A stretch of 33,070 bases of DNA from Loktanella sp. (GCA_024686085.1 JAIBDT010000034.1:1-33070); one strand, 5' to 3'; positions 1 to 8,611 are shown, counted from the first letter of the stretch. Program-made: numbers and translations. The notes: a model not told the origin generated them from the letters alone.

Positions 1-37
1 CTCGACGCGCAAAATCAATAATGTTAGTTCTTTCCAT
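1..37 (-). CDS. 5' end of a leftward gene (partial, product unknown)
   Basis: An ATG at 37 on the minus strand opens a frame of 12 codons (MERTNIIDFARR) that runs off the left edge. It is preceded, nine bases upstream, by the strong ribosome binding site AAGGAGA (minus strand, about 47-53). The start and binding site are seen directly. The product cannot be named from 12 residues. The gene is divergent from the RTX-like gene at 428, so both promoters would lie in the 38-427 spacer. Confidence 0.5.
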   Translation of the reverse strand, partial: MERTNIIDFARR

Positions 38-247
38 GGTGGTGTATCTCCTTTGGCTGGGCTGCTGTCTCGCAACAACAATTCAACCAGATACGCCGCC
101 AACCTTCAAACCGCCCAAACACCAGATCCAGTCATAACTCCATTTTCTGGCCTCCATTTAACACAACTTAACACAACGAAATTTCGGGCACTCTGAAAGA
201 TTCACCGAAGCATCACCTGTACACTCGTTATTTTTGAGTTGCCGCGC

Positions 248-263
248 ACTAACCGAGGTTAAG
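248..263 (+). promoter_or_regulatory. Operator-like palindrome, copy 1
   Basis: The core TAACCGAGGTTA (250-261) is a dyad TAACC-N2-GGTTA. Read over 16 bases (ACTAACCGAGGTTAAG) it matches the reverse complement of copy 2 at 14 of 16 positions. It lies about 170 bp upstream of the RTX-like gene. A dimeric regulator site is inferred; the cognate regulator is unknown. Confidence 0.5.
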
Positions 264-317
264 AAGTATGAACTGGTTCTGATAAATCCCCCAAATGTGC
301 TGACTTTTTTACCTTCG

Positions 318-333
318 ATTAACCTAGGTTAGT
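318..333 (-). promoter_or_regulatory. Operator-like palindrome, copy 2
   Basis: TAACCTAGGTTA (320-331) is a perfect 12-bp palindrome. Its reverse-complement 16-mer is ACTAACCTAGGTTAAT, close to copy 1. The copies are 70 bp centre to centre. Copy 2 lies about 45 bp upstream of a TATACT -10-like element, a distance suitable for an activator; this placement is inference. Confidence 0.55.
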
Positions 334-427
334 TCGAGGGTCGAATGATCATATTGCAATTTATGAATATACTGACGAATCCGATAATCAGATTCAGCGT
401 CAGATAACTTTTATTGGGAGAGAACTG

Positions 428-3294
428 ATGGCGACACCTATTGACCCAGGCAACGTAGTGGATTTTGATCAACCATTAAACGATTACCCCGACTTTACAT
501 CAACACACGTCTTTAGCACTGCAGACGTTACCGGAACATTTTCTGGACAGACTCAGGGCGAAGATGGCGGTTTTATAGATTTTAGCGGCGAGAGCGGAAC
601 AAAAGAGACCAAAGAGGGTGTGATTTTGTATCCGATCGACAGTGAATTCGGATTTAACGTCACCGACTTTGAAGGCGCTGAACCAAAAACCATTGATGGC
701 AGCTATACAGAAGGCTGGGCTGGCGACTTAATCGTAGGCGGCGAGCAGATTGGTCTCGTCATATCAGATTCACCAACGGATACGTTTCAAACACCCGCCG
801 TTTTGGGAACATGGCTGGCTGGCCTCGGTGGCAATACAGTGAAAGCGTCAACCGAGCACTATTCAGTCATGCAAGAAGTCCTGTCGGATCAAGCATTCCC
901 AGATGACCCAGATGCGTCCTATGCGCTTGATAACGATCTAATTCTTCTTAGCCAAAACGAGGCATGGGACGGGCAACGCGTTCAAGATTTGCTGGCCGGC
1001 ACGGTCATGTTTGAAGGCGAAGCCGTCATCATCGAAGATCGCAACTTGGACGGCGAGATTGACATTAAAGATCTTCTCAACGCTAACGAAAGCACCATCG
1101 ATTACGACATCGCTTATAGCTCTGACTACTCTGTGACGATGAAAGATGACGGCAAGCTGCTATACCGTTGGGGTAACACAATTAAGCGGCCCAATGACGT
1201 CCGTCTTGAAGCGACGCTTGAAACACCAGACGAGTGGGATGAAATTGATCCGCTCACATCGCTAAAGTCACTCTACACGATCACAGAAGCCGAACTTGTT
1301 GTGCATCACACGATCACAAACAATCCCAACGATCAGGTGCGCCCAGAGGATTTTGAAAATGAATCCGCGATTGGCACACTGCCAACTTACGAAATCGTCG
1401 AAGACTACGAAGGTGATTTGGGACGCACGGTTTGGTTGACCACAGACGACTATTACGCAGGTGATGGCACGCTGTATCCAGCAGGCACAATTCTACGCGA
1501 CAGTGATCTTGTGACTGCAAATGAAGGCTCTCTTCTGGCCGAAATTGGCGCGGATTCCACTGACCTGCAGCTTGGTTTCACAAATGCTTGGTATACAACG
1601 ATGGACCGCGAACCATTCGAGCCTGTCTTGAATGAAGATGGCACTGAATATGTGACAGGCCCACGCTGGCGTTTGCTGCCAGATAAGTACGGTCAGGATT
1701 TGCCAAGCGTTACGATCCCGCTTGACCCAAGCGATGAGCCACCTGTTCAAAATGGTGAAGAAAATACGAAGTCGGCGCTGAAACGCAAACTGTTTTGAAC
1801 CTGCTGGACTGGGCAACAGACATCTCGCCATTAAGCATTAGCGCTGGTTGGCAAGATAATGCGGGCTCTGTCTCGGTAAACGGTGTGAATTTGACTGATG
1901 ATTTCGACGTCGCCCTTTATATCAAAGGCGATATCAAACCAGCAACTGTGTTTAGCGCAGAACTTCTGGTCAGCTACGATGAAATCGAAATCCATGATGC
2001 AGGAACTGAACTGGTTGGCACAGAAGGTGACGATCATCTTGTCGGCGTCGGCAACAACACCTTTACGGGTGGCCTAGGATCTGACCTGTTTGTTGTCTCA
2101 TACGGAACCTCAGTTACGGATGTTCTGACTGCAAACACCATCACCGACTTCGAAGTAGGTCATGACAAAATCGGTTTCATTGGATTTGATGGTCTGGAAG
2201 ATTTTAATGCCGAAACTGTCGAGGGTAGGGCCATGATTACACAGGGTGTTTCTGGTGATGATCTCACGGTTTCTGTTGACGGAGAACTGGTCGTAAACTT
2301 GACAGGGCTTGCAGCCGAATTGGGTGTTGGTGACACAGTTGACCCAGGTGAAGGTCTAGATATGCTGGACGATTTCTTTGTCTCGAACCCCGGCGACGGC
2401 GAAGTAGCAGCCCCAGAGGTCCTTCTCGGTTCAGTGCAAAGCGTCGATAATCTCACGCATGAAGCACAGACCGTTTCGTTCGAGGGTGGAGCAACATTCG
2501 ATAACGTTGTTGTCTTTGCGACACCGGCAACGCGCAACGGAAGCCATGCGGTTACCGTTGAGTTCTCCAAGGTAACTTCAACGGGTGTTACTCTCTACTT
2601 AGAAGAACCCGACAGTTACGATGGCAAACATGTTGAAGAGCAAGTATCGCTTGTTGCTTTCGAAGAAGGCACCTTTGAGCTTGCCGATGGAAGCTTATTG
2701 CAAGTTGGCACCGCCGCCACAGTGAAGGGCCCGACCGAGACGTTCCAAGATGTAACGTTTGATGTTGAATTTGATGAGTTGCCAGTCATTTTGCTGCAAG
2801 TTCAGACAAATAACGGCACAGATTGGGAGATCGTTCGCGCACAAAACGTCACAACAACCGGCTTTGAATTTGCGCTACAAGAAGCCGAAGATGCAGACGG
2901 CAGACATACGTCGGAAATCGTCGGTTGGGCTGCTTTGGATGCATCAAGCGCCGATGGTATCGTTGACTGGAATGGTGTGATGGGCGAAGCCTTCAACACT
3001 GGCCCTATAGTCGACCATACGCCAGATGAATTTGTGTTTAATTCCGATATTGGAACAACGCCGCTTATTGCAGCCTCCATGACGACCTTTAATGGAAGTG
3101 ACACTGCAAACATCCGGTTAACCAGCTTGGCAGACGATGGCAGCGCGGCTACGGCCAGCTTCGTAGTCAGTGAAGAATTCACTCTGGACGACGAAATGCT
3201 CCACGTACAGGAAGAAGTAACTGGCATTGCGTTCGCAGACAGTGGTTTGTTGATGGGTTTTGAATTCGCAGAAGACCCATTGATGCTTGCATAA
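428..3294 (+). pseudogene. Secreted RTX-type calcium-binding protein with three lectin-like repeats, frameshifted
   Basis: Two frames, 428-1798 and about 1759-3294 (a TTG at 1795 is its first formal start), read as one protein of about 955 residues if a single A is added to the AAAA run at 1761-1764; the join then gives NGEEKYEVGAETQ. The N-terminal part is acidic, has no signal peptide and carries an EF-hand/dockerin-like loop DRNLDGEIDIKDL (residues 204-216). The downstream part has three RTX nonapeptide-like units (DNA 2017-2094, GTEGDDHLV to GGLGSDLFV) followed by an ITDFEVGHDKIGF stretch typical of RTX proteins. Three tandem repeats of about 90 residues follow (DNA about 2416-2670, 2692-2949, 2977-3255), sharing a T-x-NGS/T-[DH] motif and an E-x2-x2-DG-[KR]-H-x2-E motif. 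RTX proteins usually leave by type I secretion, but no transporter is in the window. The substrate is unknown. Either a real mutation or a sequencing error in the homopolymer would explain the break; no good -1 slippery heptamer is seen. Confidence 0.8.
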
Positions 3295-3309
3295 AACCAA
3301 ATGAATTGG

Positions 3310-3343
3310 TTGTGCCGATAGCTTTGGATAGCTATCGGCACAA
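3310..3343. repeat. Perfect 14-bp hairpin after the RTX-like gene
   Basis: Arms 3310-3323 and 3330-3343 are exact reverse complements around the loop TTGGAT, starting 15 bases after the stop codon. Neither strand has a T-tract after the stem, so this is a terminator-like or mRNA-stabilising hairpin rather than a textbook intrinsic terminator. Confidence 0.65.
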
Positions 3344-3744
3344 TTGTGATCTGGTGTCCTTTGGTCGCGCTTGCCTCACGGTCGGGGCAGCCCGGCGGCA
3401 GCTTGCGAAAAGCCTCAAAGAGAAGGGGCAACGTGCCGCAAATGGAATCGGGAAATGGGACGCGGACGCAGGAATGGAGCGGTATGAGGCAGAGCGGCTG
3501 AGCGAAGTGAAGCCCATGAGCCAAGACTGAATAACACGCGCTGCCTAGAGAAAGCACGGCTGGCGCATCGCAGGCCAGTCAGATCACATCTGATCCACTA
3601 CATATCAGAGGGTTACACCAAAGCCGACTTCGGCTGCAATACAGACAATCGACACTTTGGGCTCCGAGCAGACATTCGACAATTTAACCTTTGTGCCCAC
3701 TAAACATCTAGCCACCCTCCTCCCAAACCATTACCCCTACCCCC
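3344..3744. other. Non-coding stretch, possible remnant of a repeated or mobile element
   Basis: No frame here looks like a real gene: short frames on both strands (for example 3306-3530 plus and 3332-3517 minus) lack ribosome binding sites and recognisable domains. The stretch 3360-3560 is purine-rich and looks like structured RNA or a decayed element. It is followed by small dyads TCAGAT-CAC-ATCTGA (3578-3592) and AGCCGA-CT-TCGGCT (3622-3635). The last 80 bp before the ATPase start are strongly pyrimidine-rich. A remnant of a group II intron or insertion sequence is possible but not shown. Confidence 0.4.
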
Positions 3745-4608
3745 ATGATATACAAAACCGCATCTGACTGGCGCTCTGCCCCGCATAAACGAGTTCTTTT
3801 GTTCGCTATGTCGGGCTTGGGGAAGACGTATTTGTCCAATCTGGTCCGCGCACAGGGCGATTGGTTTCATTACTCGATCGATTACCGCATTGGCACACGC
3901 TATATGGGCGAGTTGATTGCTGATAATGCCAAGCGTGAGGCGATGAAGGTGCCGTTTTTGCGCGATTTGTTGCGCTCTGACAGTATTTATATCGGGTCGA
4001 ACATCTCTTTTGATGATTTGCGGCCGATGTCGTCTTATCTGGGCAAACCGGGCAACCCTGATCTGGGCGGGCTGGACTGGGATGAATATACCCGCCGTCA
4101 GGATCAGTTTCAAAAGGCCGAGGTTGCCGCCTTGTATGACACGGGGCATTTTATCGAGCGGTCTTATGACCTGTATCAGTATCCGCATTTTATCTGCGAC
4201 ACGGGTGGGTCGATTTGCGAATGGGTTGATGTGAATGATCCCGATGATCCGATCATGGCAGAGTTGGCGTCAAAGACGTTGATGGTCTGGATCGAAGGGT
4301 CGGATGATCACACGGCTGAACTGGTCCGCAGGTTCGACAAAGAACCCAAGCCGATGTCGTATGATCCGGTTTTCTTGCTGAATACTTGGAATGCCTATCT
4401 GGCCGAATTTGATATCCAGCCTGATCAGGTGAACCCTGACGACTTTATCCGCTGGGCTTTTGCCAAGGCCTTGGCGCACCGTCAGCCGCGCTATAAGGCG
4501 ATGGCGGACCGTTGGGGGCTGACCATTCCGATGGACGCTGTCGCTCGCGTGAAAAGCGCTGACGATTTTGTGACCATGGTGGCCGACGCCCTTGCGATGC
4601 GGGCCTGA
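3745..4608 (+). CDS. P-loop ATPase of unknown role
   Basis: This 287-residue cytoplasmic protein begins with a nucleotide-binding loop, AMSGLGKT (residues 21-28), and has a possible Walker B-like stretch HFICD (148-152). The rest is not a family I can name, and there is no signal peptide or membrane segment. It is probably an AAA-like or kinase-like P-loop protein acting on an unknown substrate. The start has no clear ribosome binding site because the upstream DNA is C-rich; ATG 3745 keeps the full P-loop strand and is the best candidate. The gene ends 43 bp before metA on the same strand, so co-transcription is likely, but a functional link to methionine synthesis is only inference. Confidence 0.75.
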   Translation: MIYKTASDWRSAPHKRVLLFAMSGLGKTYLSNLVRAQGDWFHYSIDYRIGTRYMGELIADNAKREAMKVPFLRDLLRSDSIYIGSNISFDDLRPMSSYLGKPGNPDLGGLDWDEYTRRQDQFQKAEVAALYDTGHFIERSYDLYQYPHFICDTGGSICEWVDVNDPDDPIMAELASKTLMVWIEGSDDHTAELVRRFDKEPKPMSYDPVFLLNTWNAYLAEFDIQPDQVNPDDFIRWAFAKALAHRQPRYKAMADRWGLTIPMDAVARVKSADDFVTMVADALAMRA

Positions 4609-4651
4609 TAGGCTTAGCTGACTAATTCCCCACGACAACAGGATTATTGCA

Positions 4652-5569
4652 ATGCCGATCAAGATTCCAGCCACCCTTCCCGCCTATGACGTGCTGACGC
4701 GCGAAGGCGTGATGGTGATGGACCCTGATCAGGCGGGCCATCAGGATATCCGCCCGTTGCGCATTGGTTTGTTGAACCTGATGCCCAAGAAAATCCAGAC
4801 CGAGAACCAATTTGCCCGCTTGATCGGCGCGACCCCGTTGCAGATCGAGCTGACGCTGATCCGTATGTCCGAGCATCAGACCAAGAATACCGCCGCCGAA
4901 CATATGGAAGAATTCTATAAGACCTTTGCGGATGTGAAGGACGAAAAGTTTGACGGGCTAATCATCACTGGCGCCCCGATCGAGCATCTGGACTTTACCG
5001 ATGTCACCTATTGGGACGAGCTGACCCAGATATTTGAGTGGACCCAGACCCATGTGCATTCCACATTTGGTATCTGTTGGGGTGGCATGGCGATGATCAA
5101 CTACTTTCACGGCGTCCCAAAGCACCTGACCGACCATAAGGTGTTCGGCTGTTTCCGCCACCGTGTGACAGAGCCTGCGTCCCCCTATTTGCGCGGTTTT
5201 TCGGACGATTGTGTGATCCCCGTCAGTCGTTGGACGGAAATGCGCCAAGCGGATATTGCGAAATCACCTGCGCTTAAGACCTTGATTACAAGTGACGATT
5301 CTGGCCCCTGTCTGGTCGAGGATCAGGCGCACCGTGCTTTGTATATCTTTAACCACTTTGAATATGATAGCGGCACGCTTAAGCAGGAATATGACCGCGA
5401 TGTCGCGGAAGGCACCCCGATAAACGTGCCGCAAAATTATTATCCCAACGATGACCCTACGCAACCGCCGTCCAATAGGTGGAGAAGTCACGCGCATCTT
5501 CTATATGGTAATTGGATCAATGAAATTTACCAGACAACGAAGTATGACATAAATGAAATCGGCACTTAA
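4652..5569 (+). CDS. metA: Homoserine O-acyltransferase, predicted acetyl-CoA specific (MetA family)
   Basis: It acylates the hydroxyl of L-homoserine, the first committed step of methionine synthesis, in the cytoplasm. The 305-residue length is normal for the family. The catalytic residues are visible: nucleophile Cys142 in GICWGGMA, and His235 and Glu237 in NHFEYD. The residue known to set acyl-CoA preference in MetA enzymes, position 111, is Glu ([10 protein letters not shown]), as in acetyl-CoA enzymes; E. coli MetA, which uses succinyl-CoA, has Gly. The product is therefore more likely O-acetylhomoserine, although many databases would label it a succinyltransferase. A CAGGA-like binding site precedes the ATG. 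I see no SAM riboswitch in the 43-bp leader. The 3' end overlaps the next gene by 17 bp. Confidence 0.93.
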   Translation: MPIKIPATLPAYDVLTREGVMVMDPDQAGHQDIRPLRIGLLNLMPKKIQTENQFARLIGATPLQIELTLIRMSEHQTKNTAAEHMEEFYKTFADVKDEKFDGLIITGAPIEHLDFTDVTYWDELTQIFEWTQTHVHSTFGICWGGMAMINYFHGVPKHLTDHKVFGCFRHRVTEPASPYLRGFSDDCVIPVSRWTEMRQADIAKSPALKTLITSDDSGPCLVEDQAHRALYIFNHFEYDSGTLKQEYDRDVAEGTPINVPQNYYPNDDPTQPPSNRWRSHAHLLYGNWINEIYQTTKYDINEIGT

Positions 5570-6559
5570 ACTTCTCAAGTTATCAACGGCCGCGCTTGGC
5601 CTGAGCGCAATCCTCACGGGATGCAGCTCGGTGGCCCGCACCGCAGCCGTTGAAAAGGCCTATCCGCCGATTGGTGCATTTGTCGAAGTGACGGGTGGCA
5701 AGGTGCATTATCTGCGCGCAGGCTCTGGCCCCGAGTTGATCTTGCTGCATGGTGCTGGTGGCAACTTGCGCGACTTTACCTTCGATTTGTTCGATATTCT
5801 GGCCAAGCGCTATACGGTCACCGCCTTTGACCGCCCCGGCATGGGCTATACTGACCGCGTGCCGAATGTGCCAAAAGGTCTAACCGAGACTGAGGGCGAC
5901 AGCCCCCAAGACCAAGCCCGTATGCTGCGCGAGGCGGCTGCCAAGATTGGTATCACCAACCCGATTGTCGCCTGTCACAGCTTTGGCGGGATCGTGGCCT
6001 ATGCTTGGGCGACTGCGGGACTGCGGGACTGACCGAAGATAGCCCACAGAATGCCAAAGCGATTGTATCATTTGCAGGTGTGACGATGCCGTGGCCCGGT
6101 GATTTGGGTGCGTATTATACTGTCAATGGTAGCTCACTGGGTGGTCTTGTGACTGTGCCGCTGATTTCTGCGCTGGCGACCGACAGTCAGGTTAATAGCG
6201 CAGTGACAGACACCTTCGCCCCAGACCCCGCCCCTGAAGGGTATGCCGATCATATCGGTGCGCGATTGACCCTGCGCCCTGACAGTTTCCGCGCCAATGT
6301 ACGTCAGGTGAATACGCTTTATCCCAAAGTTGTCGAGATGACGGAACTTTACCCACAACTGACGCTCCCGATTGAAATTTTGCATGGTACGGCTGATACA
6401 GTTGTGCCGATAGACATTCACGCCCGCGAAGTGATCAAGATCGTCCCGTCGGCCAAACTGACCGCTCTTGATGGCGTTGGGCATATGCCGCATCATGTTG
6501 ACCCAGATGCCGCAATCGCAGCTATTGATCGTGCGGCCGACCGCGCTGGATTGCGCTGA
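5553..6559 (+). pseudogene. Lipoprotein alpha/beta hydrolase, frameshifted by an 8-bp tandem duplication
   Basis: Two frames, 5553-6032 and 6005-6559, make one alpha/beta hydrolase of about 332 residues when one 8-bp unit is removed from the repeat at 6011-6031; the repaired join reads AWATAGLTEDSPQNAKA. The N-terminus has a lipoprotein signal with lipobox LTGC (Cys24), so the protein would be anchored in the envelope. The fold signature is complete: an oxyanion HGAGGN (66-71), a nucleophile elbow CHSFGG (Ser143, with Cys where Gly is usual), HGTADTVVP for the acid strand and GVGHMPHH for the catalytic His. As written, translation stops 16 residues past the nucleophile and loses the acid and the His, so the product should be inactive. 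The substrate is unknown. The start overlaps metA by 17 bp, suggesting translational coupling. Confidence 0.9.
6011..6031 (+). repeat. 8-bp tandem duplication inside the hydrolase gene
   Basis: GACTGCGG occurs twice in tandem (6011-6018, 6019-6026), followed by a partial third copy GACTG (6027-6031). Deleting one unit restores the hydrolase frame, so the ancestral sequence probably carried GACTGCGGGACTG, and replication slippage between the two GACTG copies added eight bases. Confidence 0.9.
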
Positions 6560-6606
6560 CGCGCAGCCTTGCGCATAGTGGCGGTGAGACAATGAGGAAT
6601 AGACAG

Positions 6607-7476
6607 ATGGACTTGCCTTTCGACGGTGGTATCAGCAAATTTTACAATGATGCAGCCCCCGCAGAGGTGCGTGCTGAGATTAAGGATGCCAAAAAGAACG
6701 ACATCCTGAATGATGCCTATCCCTACCCAAAACGGATGAAACGCGATGCCTATGAGGCCGAGATTGAAGCGTTACAGGTTGAACTCGTCCGCCTGCAGGC
6801 ATGGGCGCGTGAAACGGGTGAGCGGATTGTTGTGGTCTTTGAAGGCCGTGATGCGGCTGGCAAGGGCGGCACGATTTCGCGGTTTCGCGAGAACCTGAAC
6901 CCACGTGGTGCACGCGTGGTGGCTTTGTCCAAACCGACCGAGGCTGAAGCAAGCCAGTGGTATTTCCAGCGCTACATCGACCATATGCCTAGCGCAGGCG
7001 AGATCGTTTTGTTTGATCGTAGCTGGTATAACCGTGGCGTGGTCGAGCATGTCTTTGGCTTTTGCACCCCCGCGCAGCGCGAAAAGTGGTTCTCGCAGGT
7101 TAATGCTTTTGAAAAGCTATTGGTTGATGACGGGATCAAACTGTTCAAGATCTGGTTGAACGTCGGCCAAGCCACGCAATTAAAAAGGTTTTTGGACCGC
7201 GAGCGTGATCCGCTAAAGCAGTGGAAATTGTCTTGGATTGATGTTGAGGGCCTGTCGAAGTGGGATGCTTACACCGTGGCGATTGGCGAGACTTTGGAGC
7301 GCACGCACAGTGATGTCGCCCCTTGGACGATTGTGAAATCCGACGATAAACGCCGCGCGCGGCTGAATACAATCCGCTCTGTTTTGTCCGCGCTGGACTA
7401 CACAGGTCGTAACAACAACGGACTAGGCGCGGTGGACCCATTGGTCGCTGGTGGCCCTGATCTGTGGAATGGTTAA
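6607..7476 (+). CDS. ppk2: Polyphosphate kinase 2 (PPK2)
   Basis: PPK2 enzymes transfer phosphate between polyphosphate and nucleotides, usually making ATP or GTP from the diphosphate. The protein is about 289 residues from ATG 6607. It has the P-loop EGRDAAGKGG (about residues 79-88) and the Walker B segment LFDRSWYNR (about 135-143), and it looks like a single-domain class I enzyme. I prefer 6607 because GAGGA sits eight bases upstream; an ATG at 6592 would add five residues. The spacing to the hydrolase is about 50 bp and the 3' end overlaps the next gene by 8 bp. The nucleotide preferred cannot be read from sequence alone. Confidence 0.93.
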   Translation: MDLPFDGGISKFYNDAAPAEVRAEIKDAKKNDILNDAYPYPKRMKRDAYEAEIEALQVELVRLQAWARETGERIVVVFEGRDAAGKGGTISRFRENLNPRGARVVALSKPTEAEASQWYFQRYIDHMPSAGEIVLFDRSWYNRGVVEHVFGFCTPAQREKWFSQVNAFEKLLVDDGIKLFKIWLNVGQATQLKRFLDRERDPLKQWKLSWIDVEGLSKWDAYTVAIGETLERTHSDVAPWTIVKSDDKRRARLNTIRSVLSALDYTGRNNNGLGAVDPLVAGGPDLWNG

Positions 7477-8086
7477 ACGCGGGTATCATCACGGCAATCT
7501 GCGCGAAGCCTTGGTTGCGGGCTGTTTGTCCTTGATCGAAAAGCGGGGCCCTACGGGGTTTACCCTGTCCGAGGCCGCACGCGAGGCAGGCGTGACCCCT
7601 GCCGCTGTTTACCGCCACTTTGAAGGCCGTGAAGATCTGATCGCCGAGGCTGCGTTTCAAGGCTATGAGATTTTTGCCGACTTGATGGAAGAGGCCTATG
7701 CCGATGGCAAGCCCACTGATCTGGCCGCATTCGAGGCCACAGGTCGCGCTTATCTGTCTTTTGCCAATGCTTATCCGGGCCATTACGTCGCGATGTTTGA
7801 AAGCGGCGTCTCGATCCAGCGCAGCCCTGCGTTGCATGCCGTGGCCACCCGCGCGATGGGTGCGCTGGAACGTGCCGCCGTGGCCCTGAGCGAACATATT
7901 CCCGCCGAAAAGCGCCCGCCGCCGCAGATGTTTGCAGCCCATATCTGGGCGCTGTCACACGGTGTCGTCGAGTTGTTTTCACGCGGTAGCCCCGGCACAA
8001 AATCGCCATTTCCGCCAGAGGACTTGCTTGAAAGCGGGATTGGGATTTATTTACGTGGATTGGGCCTTGTTGCCCCAGACGAATAG
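7469..8086 (+). CDS. TetR-family regulator with WHG C-terminal domain
   Basis: A 205-residue DNA-binding repressor. The N-terminal helix-turn-helix is clear (FTLSEAAREAGVTPAAVYRHF), and the C-terminal ligand-binding half carries a W-x2-SHG motif (IWALSHGVVELF), as in the WHG-type TetR group. The start is placed at ATG 7469, giving MVKRGYHHGNLREAL, a classic TetR beginning; a GTG at 7451 is less likely. It overlaps the end of ppk2 by 8 bp, so it is probably made from the same mRNA. Its ligand and targets are unknown. Natural candidates are its own operon with ppk2 and the downstream outer-membrane deacylase gene 9 bp away. Confidence 0.88.
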   Translation: MVKRGYHHGNLREALVAGCLSLIEKRGPTGFTLSEAAREAGVTPAAVYRHFEGREDLIAEAAFQGYEIFADLMEEAYADGKPTDLAAFEATGRAYLSFANAYPGHYVAMFESGVSIQRSPALHAVATRAMGALERAAVALSEHIPAEKRPPPQMFAAHIWALSHGVVELFSRGSPGTKSPFPPEDLLESGIGIYLRGLGLVAPDE

Positions 8087-8095
8087 GATTTTGAG

Positions 8096-8611
8096 ATGGA
8101 CGGAACTTTAGCTGCGGTATTTTTGGTTGCCAGCCTGACGGATATGGTCCTGACCGATTGCAAGGCGGGCGCATGTTTGGCCCCGTCAGAGGCCACATCG
8201 CGCCTGTCTTTCCAAGCCGCCGAAGTCCAGTTTGGCGACAAGAAAGTCGGCAATGAAGTTTACATCGGCTATGACCTTGGCACGGCTTATGGCCCGTTCC
8301 AGCCCACATTCGGGGCGTCTGTGTCTGATTTGGGCGATTATTGGGTCGGTGTTGGCGCCAAATGGACGTCGCAGGACATTATTGCGGGTCCACTTTTTGT
8401 AGAGGCGTCCTTGATGCCCGGTTATTTCAGCCTTGGCGACGGTCCAGACATTGGTGGCAGTTTACAGTTTAGGTCAGCCTTGGGTGTAGGGTATGAGTTT
8501 GCGAATGGTGCGACGCTACTGGCCGCCTATGACCACAGATCAAACGCGGATACTCAGGAATTGAACCCCGGCCTTGAGACGGTATCGATCCGCTACGCGA
8601 TTCCGTTTTAG
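8096..8611 (+). CDS. pagL: Acyloxyacyl hydrolase, PagL-like lipid A 3-O-deacylase
   Basis: A 171-residue outer-membrane beta-barrel protein predicted to remove an ester-linked acyl chain from lipid A. The catalytic residues of PagL (His, Ser, Glu at spacing +2 and +14) are matched exactly by His147, Ser149 and Glu161 in YDHRSNADTQELNPGLET. The protein ends in IRYAIPF, with the terminal Phe typical of outer-membrane barrels. The first 20 residues are hydrophobic and probably form the export signal, although a classic positive N-terminus is missing. A TAGGA-like site lies upstream of the ATG. The stop codon overlaps the stop of the convergent potA gene (8608-8611). The lipid A target is inferred from the family. 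Confidence 0.85.
   Translation: MDGTLAAVFLVASLTDMVLTDCKAGACLAPSEATSRLSFQAAEVQFGDKKVGNEVYIGYDLGTAYGPFQPTFGASVSDLGDYWVGVGAKWTSQDIIAGPLFVEASLMPGYFSLGDGPDIGGSLQFRSALGVGYEFANGATLLAAYDHRSNADTQELNPGLETVSIRYAIPF

Larger units (their letters stand above)
38..427. promoter_or_regulatory. Divergent intergenic spacer with repeats
   Basis: This 390-bp AT-richer spacer separates the leftward partial gene from the RTX-like gene. It holds a tandem 10-bp direct repeat TTAACACAAC (158-177), two copies of a 12-bp palindrome (250-261 and 320-331, listed separately), a -10-like TATACT at 368-373 with no good -35, and a ribosome binding site GGGAGAG at 416-422, five bases before the ATG at 428. I see no coding frame in it. 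Confidence 0.6.

Noticed and set aside
158..177. CtrA binding site
   Set aside because: The two TTAA boxes are separated by six bases, not the seven of the CtrA consensus.
1755..1800. Programmed -1 frameshift joining the two RTX frames
   Set aside because: No X-XXY-YYZ slippery heptamer is in frame at GAA GAA AAT, and no clear pseudoknot follows; a homopolymer deletion is simpler.
3306..3530. 74-codon frame after the RTX gene
   Set aside because: It starts before the hairpin, lacks a ribosome binding site and resembles no protein I know; the opposite strand is equally open.
4609..4651. SAM-II riboswitch upstream of metA
   Set aside because: The gap to the ATPase gene is only 43 bp and does not show the SAM-II pseudoknot pattern.
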